From contig QHYN01000221.1 of assembly GCA_003224145.1 (NCBI GenBank), forward strand, positions 1 to 32,115: DNA of 32,115 nucleotides, read 5' to 3'. Source of the stretch: Acidobacteriota bacterium. GTDB taxonomy: Bacteria > Acidobacteriota > Terriglobia > Acidiferrales > UBA7541. This document shows positions 8,365-16,101 of the stretch, one piece after another. The notes below the pieces were generated by a model that worked only from the letters and a program-made list of their open reading frames with translations, was not told the DNA's origin and ran no database searches. Position 1 is the first letter of the stretch, and the number at the start of each line of letters is the position of its first letter. Made by a program: the position numbers and the translations under genes.

Positions 8365-9303
8365 TCAATTCGCTCTCGCGTAGCGCTGCAGAAAGGTCTC
8401 ACGGTGCTGGCGGTCGCGAAAAGCTTCGGTGCCGCCCGCGCGTGTAGTGGAGAGCGCGGCCATTGCGCTGCCGTATTCAAGGCAGTCATCGAGATTGGCG
8501 CGGAGAATAAATTTGTGCAGGAAGCCGGCGTTAAAGCTGTCGCCCGCCCCAACGGTATCCACGGGCTGCACCGACAAGGGCGACGCATGAAATTGATCTT
8601 TGCCGCGCCTTGATATTGCGCCGGCCGGACCGCACTTGATCACAACAATAGGAACGAGCCGCGATAGCGCATCCAGGGCACTTTGCACATCGCCCGTGCC
8701 TGTGAGCTTGCATGCTTCTCGCTCGTTAGGCAAAAAGATGTCAACATTTTTCAGCACAGACTTGACATCATCGGCCCAGAGATCTTCCGGGTCGTCGTTG
8801 GTGTCGAGTGAAGTCGTGAGGCCTGACTTCTTCATTTGCAAAAAAAGGTCGGGGATGCTCGGGCGCAATGCCCGCAGAAGAAAAAAAGAGGAGAGATGAA
8901 AATGGGAGGCGCTGCGGAGATAGTTCAGGTCGAGGTGAGCAAATTGCAGGTCCAAAGTGGTGCCCAGATAGGTGAGTATCTGGCGCTGTCTGGCAAAAGG
9001 AACGATCACGGTGACACCGGTGGTCTTGCCTGAAAGAGTTTTGACGCCGGAGACATCAACGCCGCTCTCTAATAGCCGTTCAACACAGAATTTGCCGAGT
9101 GGATCGCTGCCGATACAGGAGGTGAAGCCAACGCGGCTTCCCAGGAGAGAAATGTTGTGGGCGAAGATTGCCGAAGAGCTGCCAAGCGTTATCGCAAAGT
9201 CGCTGGCCAGGTGTTCTCGTTCGGGTTCGAGCGTTGGAGGCAGGCCGTACAAAATCAAGTCGGCATTGAGCTCACCAACAACGCTTAAATCAAAACGCTT
9301 CAC
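8365..9303 (-). CDS. PfkB-family sugar kinase (intact copy)
   Basis: A 312-residue ribokinase-type kinase. The N-terminal FDLSVVGELNADLIL and the glycine-rich region form the sugar site. The C-terminal signature PVDTVGAGDSFNAGFL carries the catalytic base D255 and the anion hole. NDDPEDLWADD and FLPNEREACKL are also typical of the family. The start is GTG at 9303 with GAGGAG nine bases upstream. It is the third gene of a minus-strand operon, 18 bp after the lacC-like gene. With a LacC and LacD already present, this enzyme may phosphorylate the incoming sugar itself (an AgaK-like role); that is inference from position. Its 3' end lies 25 bp from the decayed MFS gene, tail to tail. A truncated paralogue, about 80% identical, is at 31208-31909. 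Confidence 0.88.
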   Translation of the reverse strand: MKRFDLSVVGELNADLILYGLPPTLEPEREHLASDFAITLGSSSAIFAHNISLLGSRVGFTSCIGSDPLGKFCVERLLESGVDVSGVKTLSGKTTGVTVIVPFARQRQILTYLGTTLDLQFAHLDLNYLRSASHFHLSSFFLLRALRPSIPDLFLQMKKSGLTTSLDTNDDPEDLWADDVKSVLKNVDIFLPNEREACKLTGTGDVQSALDALSRLVPIVVIKCGPAGAISRRGKDQFHASPLSVQPVDTVGAGDSFNAGFLHKFILRANLDDCLEYGSAMAALSTTRAGGTEAFRDRQHRETFLQRYARAN

Positions 9304-9321
9304 TCCGCTATCTCCTCATTC

Positions 9322-10302
9322 CTAGACGCGTTCAACGCGAACACTTTGCTCGATGCGCAAAACATCCTCTTGCTTAATGCGGGCCGGAAGCGTTGCTAGG
9401 CAATTAGCCGCGCCGCAGGCAACGGCAAGGGCCAGGCTGCGTTCAAAGGAAAGCCCCGTCGCGGCGGCGAACGCTAATCCCGCAAGAGCTGAGTCGCCAC
9501 AGCCAACGGTCGATTTGGAATGCAATGGAGTAGTCCAAACATGAATCGCAGGCTCATCGTGTTGACGAATGCCGACGAGTCCGCGATCTCCAAGGCTAAT
9601 GGCTGCCGATTTCGCGCCGCGATCAAGTAGCTTGCGGGCAGCGCGAGCCGCAGAGACGGGATCCTGTATCGCCATCTCCGTAACACTCTCGGCTTCTTCG
9701 CGATTTATTTTGACCAGGTCCGGACCGGCGGCCAGCGCTTTGGCCAGAGGTAAACCGCTGGAATCGATGAAGGCAAGACAGCCCGCGGAGTGGGCCAATT
9801 TCACCAGCGAAGCGCAGGCTTCTGCTGGAACACCTGGAGACTGGCTTCCCGAGATTATTGCAATTTTCTTAGTCGAAATCCGTTGAAACTCATCGGTACA
9901 AATCCGCTGAAACTCGCACCATTCAGGCTGCGCAATCATTCCTCCGGGCTCGAGGATTTCAGTCACGCCTCCACGAGTATCCACGATTTCGAGGTTGACG
10001 CGGGAGTCTTGAACCGTCAACACGGAGACGGCTTCGATTTGCAAATGGCGGAGTCCAGCGAGTAATTCGTTTCCTGTCGAGCCTCCGGAGAAACCGATCC
10101 ATGTTGGATTTGCGCCCAGGCTTTGGAGTGCCATAGCCACGTGCGCGGCCTTGCCTCCTGGGGTTCGATGAACCTCTGAGGCACGATTGACGCGGCCTGG
10201 ACGAAATTCGTCCAGCACGAGCCGGGTGTCGATGGCAGGATTCAGACTGACACAGAAGAAGGCGATGGCGTGATCACGTGAGTCTGCGGCTGGCTTACTC
10301 AT
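9322..10302 (-). CDS. lacC: Tagatose-6-phosphate / 1-phosphofructokinase-type kinase (LacC/FruK branch of PfkB)
   Basis: The 326-residue protein starts MSKPAADSRDHAIAFFCVSLNPAID; the motif SLNPAID is characteristic of the LacC/PfkB/FruK hexose-phosphate kinase branch. RTPGGKAAHVAMALQSLGA is the substrate-binding region (PfkB signature 1) and SKSTVGCGDSALAGL contains the catalytic D270. It would phosphorylate tagatose-6-phosphate (or fructose-1-/6-phosphate) with ATP. The ATG at 10302 overlaps the end of the aldolase gene by 8 bp (ATGAGTAA), indicating translational coupling. The longer reading to 10482 is rejected because it runs well into the aldolase gene and adds no conserved sequence. Coupling to a LacD-type aldolase favours tagatose-6-phosphate as substrate. 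Confidence 0.85.
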   Translation of the reverse strand: MSKPAADSRDHAIAFFCVSLNPAIDTRLVLDEFRPGRVNRASEVHRTPGGKAAHVAMALQSLGANPTWIGFSGGSTGNELLAGLRHLQIEAVSVLTVQDSRVNLEIVDTRGGVTEILEPGGMIAQPEWCEFQRICTDEFQRISTKKIAIISGSQSPGVPAEACASLVKLAHSAGCLAFIDSSGLPLAKALAAGPDLVKINREEAESVTEMAIQDPVSAARAARKLLDRGAKSAAISLGDRGLVGIRQHDEPAIHVWTTPLHSKSTVGCGDSALAGLAFAAATGLSFERSLALAVACGAANCLATLPARIKQEDVLRIEQSVRVERV

Positions 10303-11296
10303 CGGCAGGATATTTTTCCGACCAGGGCGTGGCGTGTTTGAGGTTCGCGTTGACGGCTCGAATATTTTGCACGCCATCGGTCTCCAGCCATTTTTGGATG
10401 GCCTCGGCTCCATCACGGGCAAAGACGCCGACGCCGTCCTTCCAAGTTGCGCGTCCACAAAGTACGCCGCAAAAATGCACACCGGCTTCGGAGGCTAGCT
10501 CAAGGGCTTCGTTGAAGACCCGATTGCTCACGCCCGCAGAGAGAAACAGAAAGGGCTTCCCGGTTACTTCCGCGGCGCGACGAAAAAGCTCCAGGGCGTC
10601 CGTGCGGCTGTGCACAAAAGTACCGTCCGAAGCTGACGAACCCTGAACGTAGGCCATGGTTACCGGCACTCCCACCTTCAAAACATCGACGCAATACCGA
10701 GGCTGAGAGAATTCCTGCATGGCACTGGTCAGGATACTGGGCTTGCAGCGCGCGAATACCGGGCTTCGCTCATCCACGCCGGCTTGATAGGGGACAATTT
10801 CAAGGAAGAATGGGGCGTCACAGCCGGCGCATTCCCGGCCAACACGTTCAACCCAAGCGCGTTTGCGATCCATGATTTCGGGTGTATCCGACAGAGCATA
10901 GTACAGCAAGACTTTGATGCAATGGGCGCCAGCCTCGACCAATCGGCGCACCGACCAGCCCTCCAGCAGCCGCGGAAGGCGGCCGGGAACGTTGGTATCG
11001 TACCCGCTTACTTCATAGGCCATCAGGAGGCCGGAGGATGCAGCCCGTTGACCGGCCGCGCGCAGACCGTATTCCGGTTCGAGAAGCACGGCGCTGGCAT
11101 GTGGAGAAAGGGCGCGTACCACAATGGATTTGAATTCCTCAAGCTGTTCACGAGGGACCGCCTGTTTCTCGATTCTGAGTTCAGCCGAGAACAGGCTCCG
11201 CAGCGCATCACGCTGATCAATGGCCAGCGCACCAATGACCCCGCGGGAATCCGAGACGGATTCGAGTCTCTTGCGTTTGCCCGGCGACAACTTCAC
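10295..11296 (-). CDS. lacD: LacD-type class I tagatose-1,6-bisphosphate aldolase
   Basis: The 333-residue length and motifs fit the LacD family: ALAIDQRDALRSLF (24-37), VLLEPEYGLRA, HCIKVLLYYA (K128), FFLEIVPY, and CVDVLKVGVPVTMAYVQG, where K207 corresponds to the Schiff-base lysine of LacD. The reaction cleaves tagatose-1,6-bisphosphate, and usually also fructose-1,6-bisphosphate, to glyceraldehyde-3-phosphate and dihydroxyacetone phosphate in the cytoplasm. The start is GTG at 11296 with GGAGG seven bases upstream. It is the first gene of the lacD-lacC-kinase operon and is separated from the upstream TonB receptor by a terminator, so it should have its own promoter in the ~50 bp between 11297 and 11346. 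Confidence 0.88.
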   Translation of the reverse strand: MKLSPGKRKRLESVSDSRGVIGALAIDQRDALRSLFSAELRIEKQAVPREQLEEFKSIVVRALSPHASAVLLEPEYGLRAAGQRAASSGLLMAYEVSGYDTNVPGRLPRLLEGWSVRRLVEAGAHCIKVLLYYALSDTPEIMDRKRAWVERVGRECAGCDAPFFLEIVPYQAGVDERSPVFARCKPSILTSAMQEFSQPRYCVDVLKVGVPVTMAYVQGSSASDGTFVHSRTDALELFRRAAEVTGKPFLFLSAGVSNRVFNEALELASEAGVHFCGVLCGRATWKDGVGVFARDGAEAIQKWLETDGVQNIRAVNANLKHATPWSEKYPADE

Positions 11297-11346
11297 CTCG
11301 AATCCTCCGTTCGAAGGTTACTTGCGGTTCGCAGTTGTTGATTTGC

Positions 11347-11379
11347 AAAAAAGGGGCGAACCTGCGTCCGCCCCCTTTT
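11347..11379 (-). terminator. Rho-independent terminator of the TonB receptor gene
   Basis: On the minus strand AAAAGGGGGCG pairs with CGCCCCTTTTTT across a ten-base loop; one C is bulged. The T run ends the hairpin in the minus direction. It lies 67 bp after the receptor stop codon and before the aldolase gene, so it separates two transcription units on the same strand. Confidence 0.75.
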
Positions 11380-11445
11380 GCTTATCTTAATTGTTTGCGT
11401 TTCCGCGGACTAGAACGTAAACCTGAGCCGCAGACGCACGGTGGA

Positions 11446-14400
11446 TCAGAAGGTCAGCCGCAAGGCGAGTTGAATGACTCGCGGGTCGTGGCCCGGGTCG
11501 GTGATAATGCCAAATGTGCCGCAATCCACACACGTATCCGGATCGGCCAGCCCTGTCCGGTTGAAGACATTAAACATATCAGCCCGAAACTGAACCGCCA
11601 CTCGCTCTGTAACTCGCGTGTTCTTCACAATCCCAAAATCCTCGCTAGTGTGGCCTGGTCCCCGAGTGTGCGGCAGGAAACCGGGAGAATTGCCAAAACG
11701 AAGAGCGAAAGAGTTGACGGGTGACTGAGGTGGGGCCGCAAATGCAGCGGGATTCAGGTACTGCGTCCCGTTGACGATGTCCAGACCTTGCGTGGGCAAG
11801 GTCTGAGGGACTCCGGGGATAACATCTGCGCGCAATCCGGCAAAGGAGAAAAAGCCGGGAGAAAGCTGCGAGGTGATGACCAGCGGGTCGCCGGAGGAGT
11901 AGTTCTGGATTGCCGTAAGCTGCCACCCAGAAACCAGGCGGTCGAATGGCCCGGCAGTGTTTAGCCACCTCCTGCCATGTCCGAACGGCAACTCATAGAT
12001 CCAGGTGAGTTTCAGAAACTGAGGGAAATCGAAGCTGGCGATCGCTTTCTCCGCCTTGCGGTTATAAAAGTCCTGAACCACCTGACTGCCAGAAGCGGAA
12101 AGGGCACTGTCCGTGTCCGTGAGAGTCTTGGACCAGGTGTAGGCGGCTATGAAGCTCAAGCCGTGCCGCATAGTTTTGCGAGCCATGAGCTGGAGAGAGT
12201 GGTAAGTGGAATTTCCCATGGTCGGATAGTTGTTGACCAGCCCCTGAAACTGAGGAAAAGGCTGGATGGCCGCCGCTACTGACGGGTCGTAGTTGTTGTT
12301 CTCAAAATCAGGATACGGCAGGCCTGTGATCCCAAACTGAGCGAGCATGGCCGCTGAATTCGGGAAGTGGGCAGTGTCGCAGTTGGTTAGTGCGCAGGCT
12401 AAATCCTCTGTCAAGTAGTCGCCCAAGCCTAGAAACTTTGCGGGCGCCTGGTTGAATGAAGAGCCGAAGTAGCCGTTCAAAAGACGCGTGCCCTTCGAAC
12501 CCACATAGTCGGCCTGAAGCAGTATCTCGTAGGGCAGCAAATACTGAAATCCAGCACTCCAGTTTTGCACATACGGCTGTGCTGCAGCATTCCTGGGCAT
12601 GAAGTCGATAAATTGTCCGTTAGCCGATGCCGGATCACGATTAGGCAGTGTTGGTCCCGTATACGGAGGAACACCTACCTGGGCCAGCGCTGGCAAAGGA
12701 GCCGACTTCAGGGTCGACAAATAGGTCGCTGGATCTTGGGGAAATCCAGTTGGAGACGATCCCTTGTTCAAATTCACAGCGCTGTTGAACCCGAAAAGGT
12801 TCAGGCTGCCAAAATTGTTTTCGATAGGAGGACCGTAGGAGATTCCGTAACCGCCACGAAAGACAAGGTTTTTGTAGACCTGGTAAGCAAGGCCGAGGCG
12901 CGGTCCGAACTCTTTGAAGTACCAGTCTTGGAAAGAATTGCGATGGATGCAAGTGGAGCAACTACCCAAGAAGACCAAGGCGCCCGGAATGTTGTCGGCA
13001 CCGGGATTGGGCACTGTGGGATCGAAGCCGGATTCGCGGTTCAACACCTCTCTCTGGGGCACTGGAATCTCCCAGCGGAGCCCAAGATTGAGAGTTAGTT
13101 TGGGTGTGGCTTTAAAGTCGTCTTGAGCAAAAAAGGCATATACGCCAGCGCGATAGCCTGGCTCAGTAGTGTATATGGAGCGGCTGCCATGCTGGACGGC
13201 CCCCAGGATAAAGCTGGCAAAAGGATGGCCCGTGTCTGATGTGAATCCGGGAAGCGACGTCTCGCGATCCGTGAAGGAGAAATCGCCTGAGAGAGGACCG
13301 GGTTCAAAAGTGTTGTAACGGTAGCGACGGAATTCCCCGCCAAACTTCAGACTATGCTTGCCGCGCAAATAGGTAAACGTGTCCTGATAAACGTAACTCT
13401 CCGACGGGTCCACGTTCTTGCACCCAACGCCAAAAAGTGGAGCAACCGGAACGTGGCCGCTGAAGCGCATGGGCGGGAAACAGTCGTTGGGAATACCTGT
13501 AATTCCCAACTGTGGCGTGAATTTAGCGTTATCGGTGATGTTATTCTTGTTCTGAAATCTGTTGTATCCAACCGAGAATTCATTCACGCTGCGGCTGCTG
13601 ATCGTCCATGCATGGGCGATGCGCACTTGCGGACCGCCCACAATCTGTCGCTTGACGGGGTTGATCGGTTGTCCGGGAAAAGGCAGGAAAGTCCCCCTAC
13701 TGTTCCTGTTGTAGCGATCCCTGTGATTCCAAGTATAGGACGCCCACAGTTTTTGCTTACTGGTCAGAACGTGATCGATTTTGCCGGTATACGCATTCCG
13801 AGAGAGTATTGGGCAGCAGCCACTGAGTCTAAAGTTGTTATTTTTGTTTCCTGGCAGCGATGGGTCAGGAATCAGGGGGAGAAGAACGGAAGTGGCGTTG
13901 CTGAACTCCCCGGCGGGAATGACGTTAGATGGCGGGAGGGCCGGGTTTGACGGACCGCCGGAATTGAAGGGATCCCGAATAACTTTGGTTGCGTTGGCCG
14001 TTAGCCCCGTCACCGGATCGACCTGTCCGGCTGTCACGTTGCGAGTGGTTGTGGGATCGTAGATTTCGTTTTCAAAGACGGGGCGCCCCAGGGCGTCGAA
14101 GCAAGGCTGCGGATTTTTGGGGTCGGGTCCGCAGAAATCCTGCGTCCCCAGCCAGGAGCTGAAATCGCCTGCCTTCATGGCAGCCGTTGGCAGGGTCATT
14201 TTGCCGGCAAACTGAAAGCTTCGGAAGCGGTCACCCTCGTAGTTGAAGAAGAAGAAAGTGTGATCTTTTCTGATCGGGCCGCCTAATGTGCCGCCAAAAT
14301 TGTTCTCTTTCTGATTGTCCTTGGGAGGACCAAACACACCTGTGGCGTTAAACACGGGGTTCTTGTTGTATTCAAAAAGCGACCCGTGAAAATCATTGGT

Positions 14401-15135
14401 TCCCGACTTATAAGTGAAATTGGCGATGCCTCCGCCCGTCTCGCCGAACTCCGCAGAGTAATTGGACGTCTGTACCTTGAACTCGCCAATCGCGTCTGTT
14501 CCAGGACTGAACTCATCCAGGCTGCCTCCGCTGAGGTCGTAACGCCCAATGGTGACGCCGTCTATGAGAATTTCATGGCTGAAGAGTTGGCCGCCGTTGA
14601 TCGAGCCCGAAAAGGTATCGCCCGCGGTTCCCGGCAGGCTGGTAAAGATGAATGTCTGAAGCTGTCGTCCTCCATCACCAACTTCAATAGGCAGCGTCTC
14701 AAATTCCTGAGGGCTCACGGAAGAGCCCACTTCGGCACTGGAGGAAGTAAGTAAAGGCGTTTGAGAAGTGACTTCAACTACTTCCGATTGGATTCCAACT
14801 TGTAAGGTAAGGTCGACCGTAACTACCTGCGCGACCGGCACGAGGATTTTATCGGCTATTTGCGTTTTGAAGCCTTGTTTTTGCGCTTCCAGGCGGTATG
14901 TTCCAGGAAGCACCGCCACCCTGTAATACCCGGCGCTGCTGGTTGTGGCTGTCCACTTCACACCTGTCTCAACGTTGGTAATGGTGAGCGGGAGATCGGG
15001 AACTACCGCGCCGCTCGAATCCTGTACGGTACCTGTGATGGCTCCAAGATTACCTTGCCCAAGGACAGTGCCGGTCGCGGAAAGGAAGAAGGCCGCCAGT
15101 AAGACAACGCAAATCGAGGCAGTACTGCGCTTCAA
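11446..15135 (-). CDS. Oar-like TonB-dependent outer-membrane receptor with carboxypeptidase-regulatory-like domain
   Basis: A 1229-residue outer-membrane protein. After a signal peptide ending near TVLGQG comes a carboxypeptidase-regulatory-like Ig domain (ITGTVQDSSGAVVPDLPLTI ... YRLEAQKQGFKT). A plug region follows (IPQ-type segment SPQEFETLPIEVGDGG, INGGQLFSHEILIDGV), then a long beta-barrel with YVQNWSAGFQYLLP and MFNVFNRTGL, ending VIQLALRLTF with the usual C-terminal Phe. Large Oar-like receptors are abundant in Acidobacteriota and are thought to import oligosaccharides or other bulky ligands. The start is read as TTG at 15135 because GGAGGTG lies just upstream and the signal peptide then begins KRSTASICVV. 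The longer frame to 15195 would add an unlikely Cys/Pro-rich leader. It is divergent from the DeoR gene. Ligand is unknown; a galactosamine glycan is suggested only by the neighbours. Confidence 0.92.
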   Translation of the reverse strand: MKRSTASICVVLLAAFFLSATGTVLGQGNLGAITGTVQDSSGAVVPDLPLTITNVETGVKWTATTSSAGYYRVAVLPGTYRLEAQKQGFKTQIADKILVPVAQVVTVDLTLQVGIQSEVVEVTSQTPLLTSSSAEVGSSVSPQEFETLPIEVGDGGRQLQTFIFTSLPGTAGDTFSGSINGGQLFSHEILIDGVTIGRYDLSGGSLDEFSPGTDAIGEFKVQTSNYSAEFGETGGGIANFTYKSGTNDFHGSLFEYNKNPVFNATGVFGPPKDNQKENNFGGTLGGPIRKDHTFFFFNYEGDRFRSFQFAGKMTLPTAAMKAGDFSSWLGTQDFCGPDPKNPQPCFDALGRPVFENEIYDPTTTRNVTAGQVDPVTGLTANATKVIRDPFNSGGPSNPALPPSNVIPAGEFSNATSVLLPLIPDPSLPGNKNNNFRLSGCCPILSRNAYTGKIDHVLTSKQKLWASYTWNHRDRYNRNSRGTFLPFPGQPINPVKRQIVGGPQVRIAHAWTISSRSVNEFSVGYNRFQNKNNITDNAKFTPQLGITGIPNDCFPPMRFSGHVPVAPLFGVGCKNVDPSESYVYQDTFTYLRGKHSLKFGGEFRRYRYNTFEPGPLSGDFSFTDRETSLPGFTSDTGHPFASFILGAVQHGSRSIYTTEPGYRAGVYAFFAQDDFKATPKLTLNLGLRWEIPVPQREVLNRESGFDPTVPNPGADNIPGALVFLGSCSTCIHRNSFQDWYFKEFGPRLGLAYQVYKNLVFRGGYGISYGPPIENNFGSLNLFGFNSAVNLNKGSSPTGFPQDPATYLSTLKSAPLPALAQVGVPPYTGPTLPNRDPASANGQFIDFMPRNAAAQPYVQNWSAGFQYLLPYEILLQADYVGSKGTRLLNGYFGSSFNQAPAKFLGLGDYLTEDLACALTNCDTAHFPNSAAMLAQFGITGLPYPDFENNNYDPSVAAAIQPFPQFQGLVNNYPTMGNSTYHSLQLMARKTMRHGLSFIAAYTWSKTLTDTDSALSASGSQVVQDFYNRKAEKAIASFDFPQFLKLTWIYELPFGHGRRWLNTAGPFDRLVSGWQLTAIQNYSSGDPLVITSQLSPGFFSFAGLRADVIPGVPQTLPTQGLDIVNGTQYLNPAAFAAPPQSPVNSFALRFGNSPGFLPHTRGPGHTSEDFGIVKNTRVTERVAVQFRADMFNVFNRTGLADPDTCVDCGTFGIITDPGHDPRVIQLALRLTF

Positions 15136-15232
15136 AGGACACCTCCAGAAAAAACTCGGCAAGGGTGTAACACAGTGGGAAAGCAAACGCAACAAGAAAT
15201 AAAATAAATAGGAGCCAAGAGAAAGCAGAAGA

Positions 15233-15255
15233 AAGTATTTGCAACACTCATACTT
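15233..15255. promoter_or_regulatory. Candidate DeoR operator between receptor and regulator genes
   Basis: AAGTAT-N11-ATACTT is a perfect 6-bp inverted repeat; extended to 8 bases per arm, 7 match. A third ATACTT half-site lies at 15292-15297, 42 bp further on and inside the regulator gene's -10 region. Repeated half-sites spaced by whole helical turns suit autorepression by an oligomeric DeoR-family protein. Confidence 0.45.
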
Positions 15256-15266
15256 GCTTTTGCCAT

Positions 15267-15296
15267 TTGACTCCCCACCGGAGGGACCCCTATACT
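15267..15296 (+). promoter_or_regulatory. Sigma-70-type promoter of the DeoR regulator gene
   Basis: TTGACT at 15267-15272 and TATACT at 15291-15296 are separated by 18 bp; both match the consensus at five of six positions. Transcription should begin near 15303, leaving a leader of only about 13 bases before the ATG at 15316, close to leaderless. Confidence 0.6.
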
Positions 15297-15315
15297 TCGT
15301 CCAGCGGATGGGTGC

Positions 15316-16101
15316 ATGACCCCGAAAGCTCGCCTTCTTACGGAACAGCGGCGCCGAAACGTGTTGGATTTAGTGGATCAGGACGGCCAGGTTACCGTTG
15401 CGGACCTGGTCAAACGTTTCTCTATTTCCGCAGTAACCGTTCGCACCGACCTCGACGCCCTCGCCTCTGTCGGGGCAGTGGTGCGTTCCCACGGCGGCGC
15501 CGTGCGTCGTCTGGAAGCTACTCAAGATTACCCACTTCGCATGAAGGAGACGATTCACCGAGACGAAAAAATCAGAATCGGAAGGGCAGCGGCGGAACTG
15601 GTACGGCCAGGCGAAACCATCATTCTCGATTCGGGGACAACGACCGCGGAGATTGCCCGGCATCTGAAAAGGGTGAAAACCCAATCCCTCACAGTCATCA
15701 CGAACGCGCTGAACATCGCCGCCGAGCTTGCAGACTTGCCCAGCATCTCCTTGATCATGATCGGAGGATTGTTGCGCCCGATTTCCTGCTCATTCGTGGG
15801 ACCGCAGGCAGAAGCGATGATGAATGAGTTTCACGCTGACCGGCTTTTCTTGGCGGTTGACGGTTTCGATCTCGTGGACGGCCCTTCTACCCCGGATGTA
15901 CTCGAAGCCCAACTCAATAATGTGATGATCTGCTCGGCGCGAGAGGTGAACGTGGTCACGGACTTCAGCAAACTGGGTCGCAGGAGCGTTTCGAGGATAG
16001 GGCCCTTCGACACAATCCGGCGCCTGATTACTGATACCCGCGCGCCTCAGGAATTTACCGAAAGGCTTCGCAACCGAGGCATCGAAGTCATCGAGGTGTA
16101 G
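15316..16101 (+). CDS. DeoR-family sugar-catabolism transcriptional regulator
   Basis: 261 residues, the usual DeoR length. Residues about 10-60 are the winged helix-turn-helix (RRRNVLDLVDQDGQVTVADL ... VRTDLDALASVGAVVRSHGG). The C-terminal effector domain has the phosphosugar-sensing DSGTTTAEIARHL and ITNALNIAAELA, as in AgaR and GlpR. Such proteins repress sugar operons and release DNA on binding a phosphorylated intermediate; tagatose-phosphate or galactosamine-6-phosphate would fit here but is inferred. It is divergent from the TonB receptor gene, with the candidate operator between them, and its 3' end overlaps the convergent DUF5107 gene by 14 bp. The ATG at 15316 has only a weak GGATGGG upstream. 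Confidence 0.9.
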   Translation: MTPKARLLTEQRRRNVLDLVDQDGQVTVADLVKRFSISAVTVRTDLDALASVGAVVRSHGGAVRRLEATQDYPLRMKETIHRDEKIRIGRAAAELVRPGETIILDSGTTTAEIARHLKRVKTQSLTVITNALNIAAELADLPSISLIMIGGLLRPISCSFVGPQAEAMMNEFHADRLFLAVDGFDLVDGPSTPDVLEAQLNNVMICSAREVNVVTDFSKLGRRSVSRIGPFDTIRRLITDTRAPQEFTERLRNRGIEVIEV

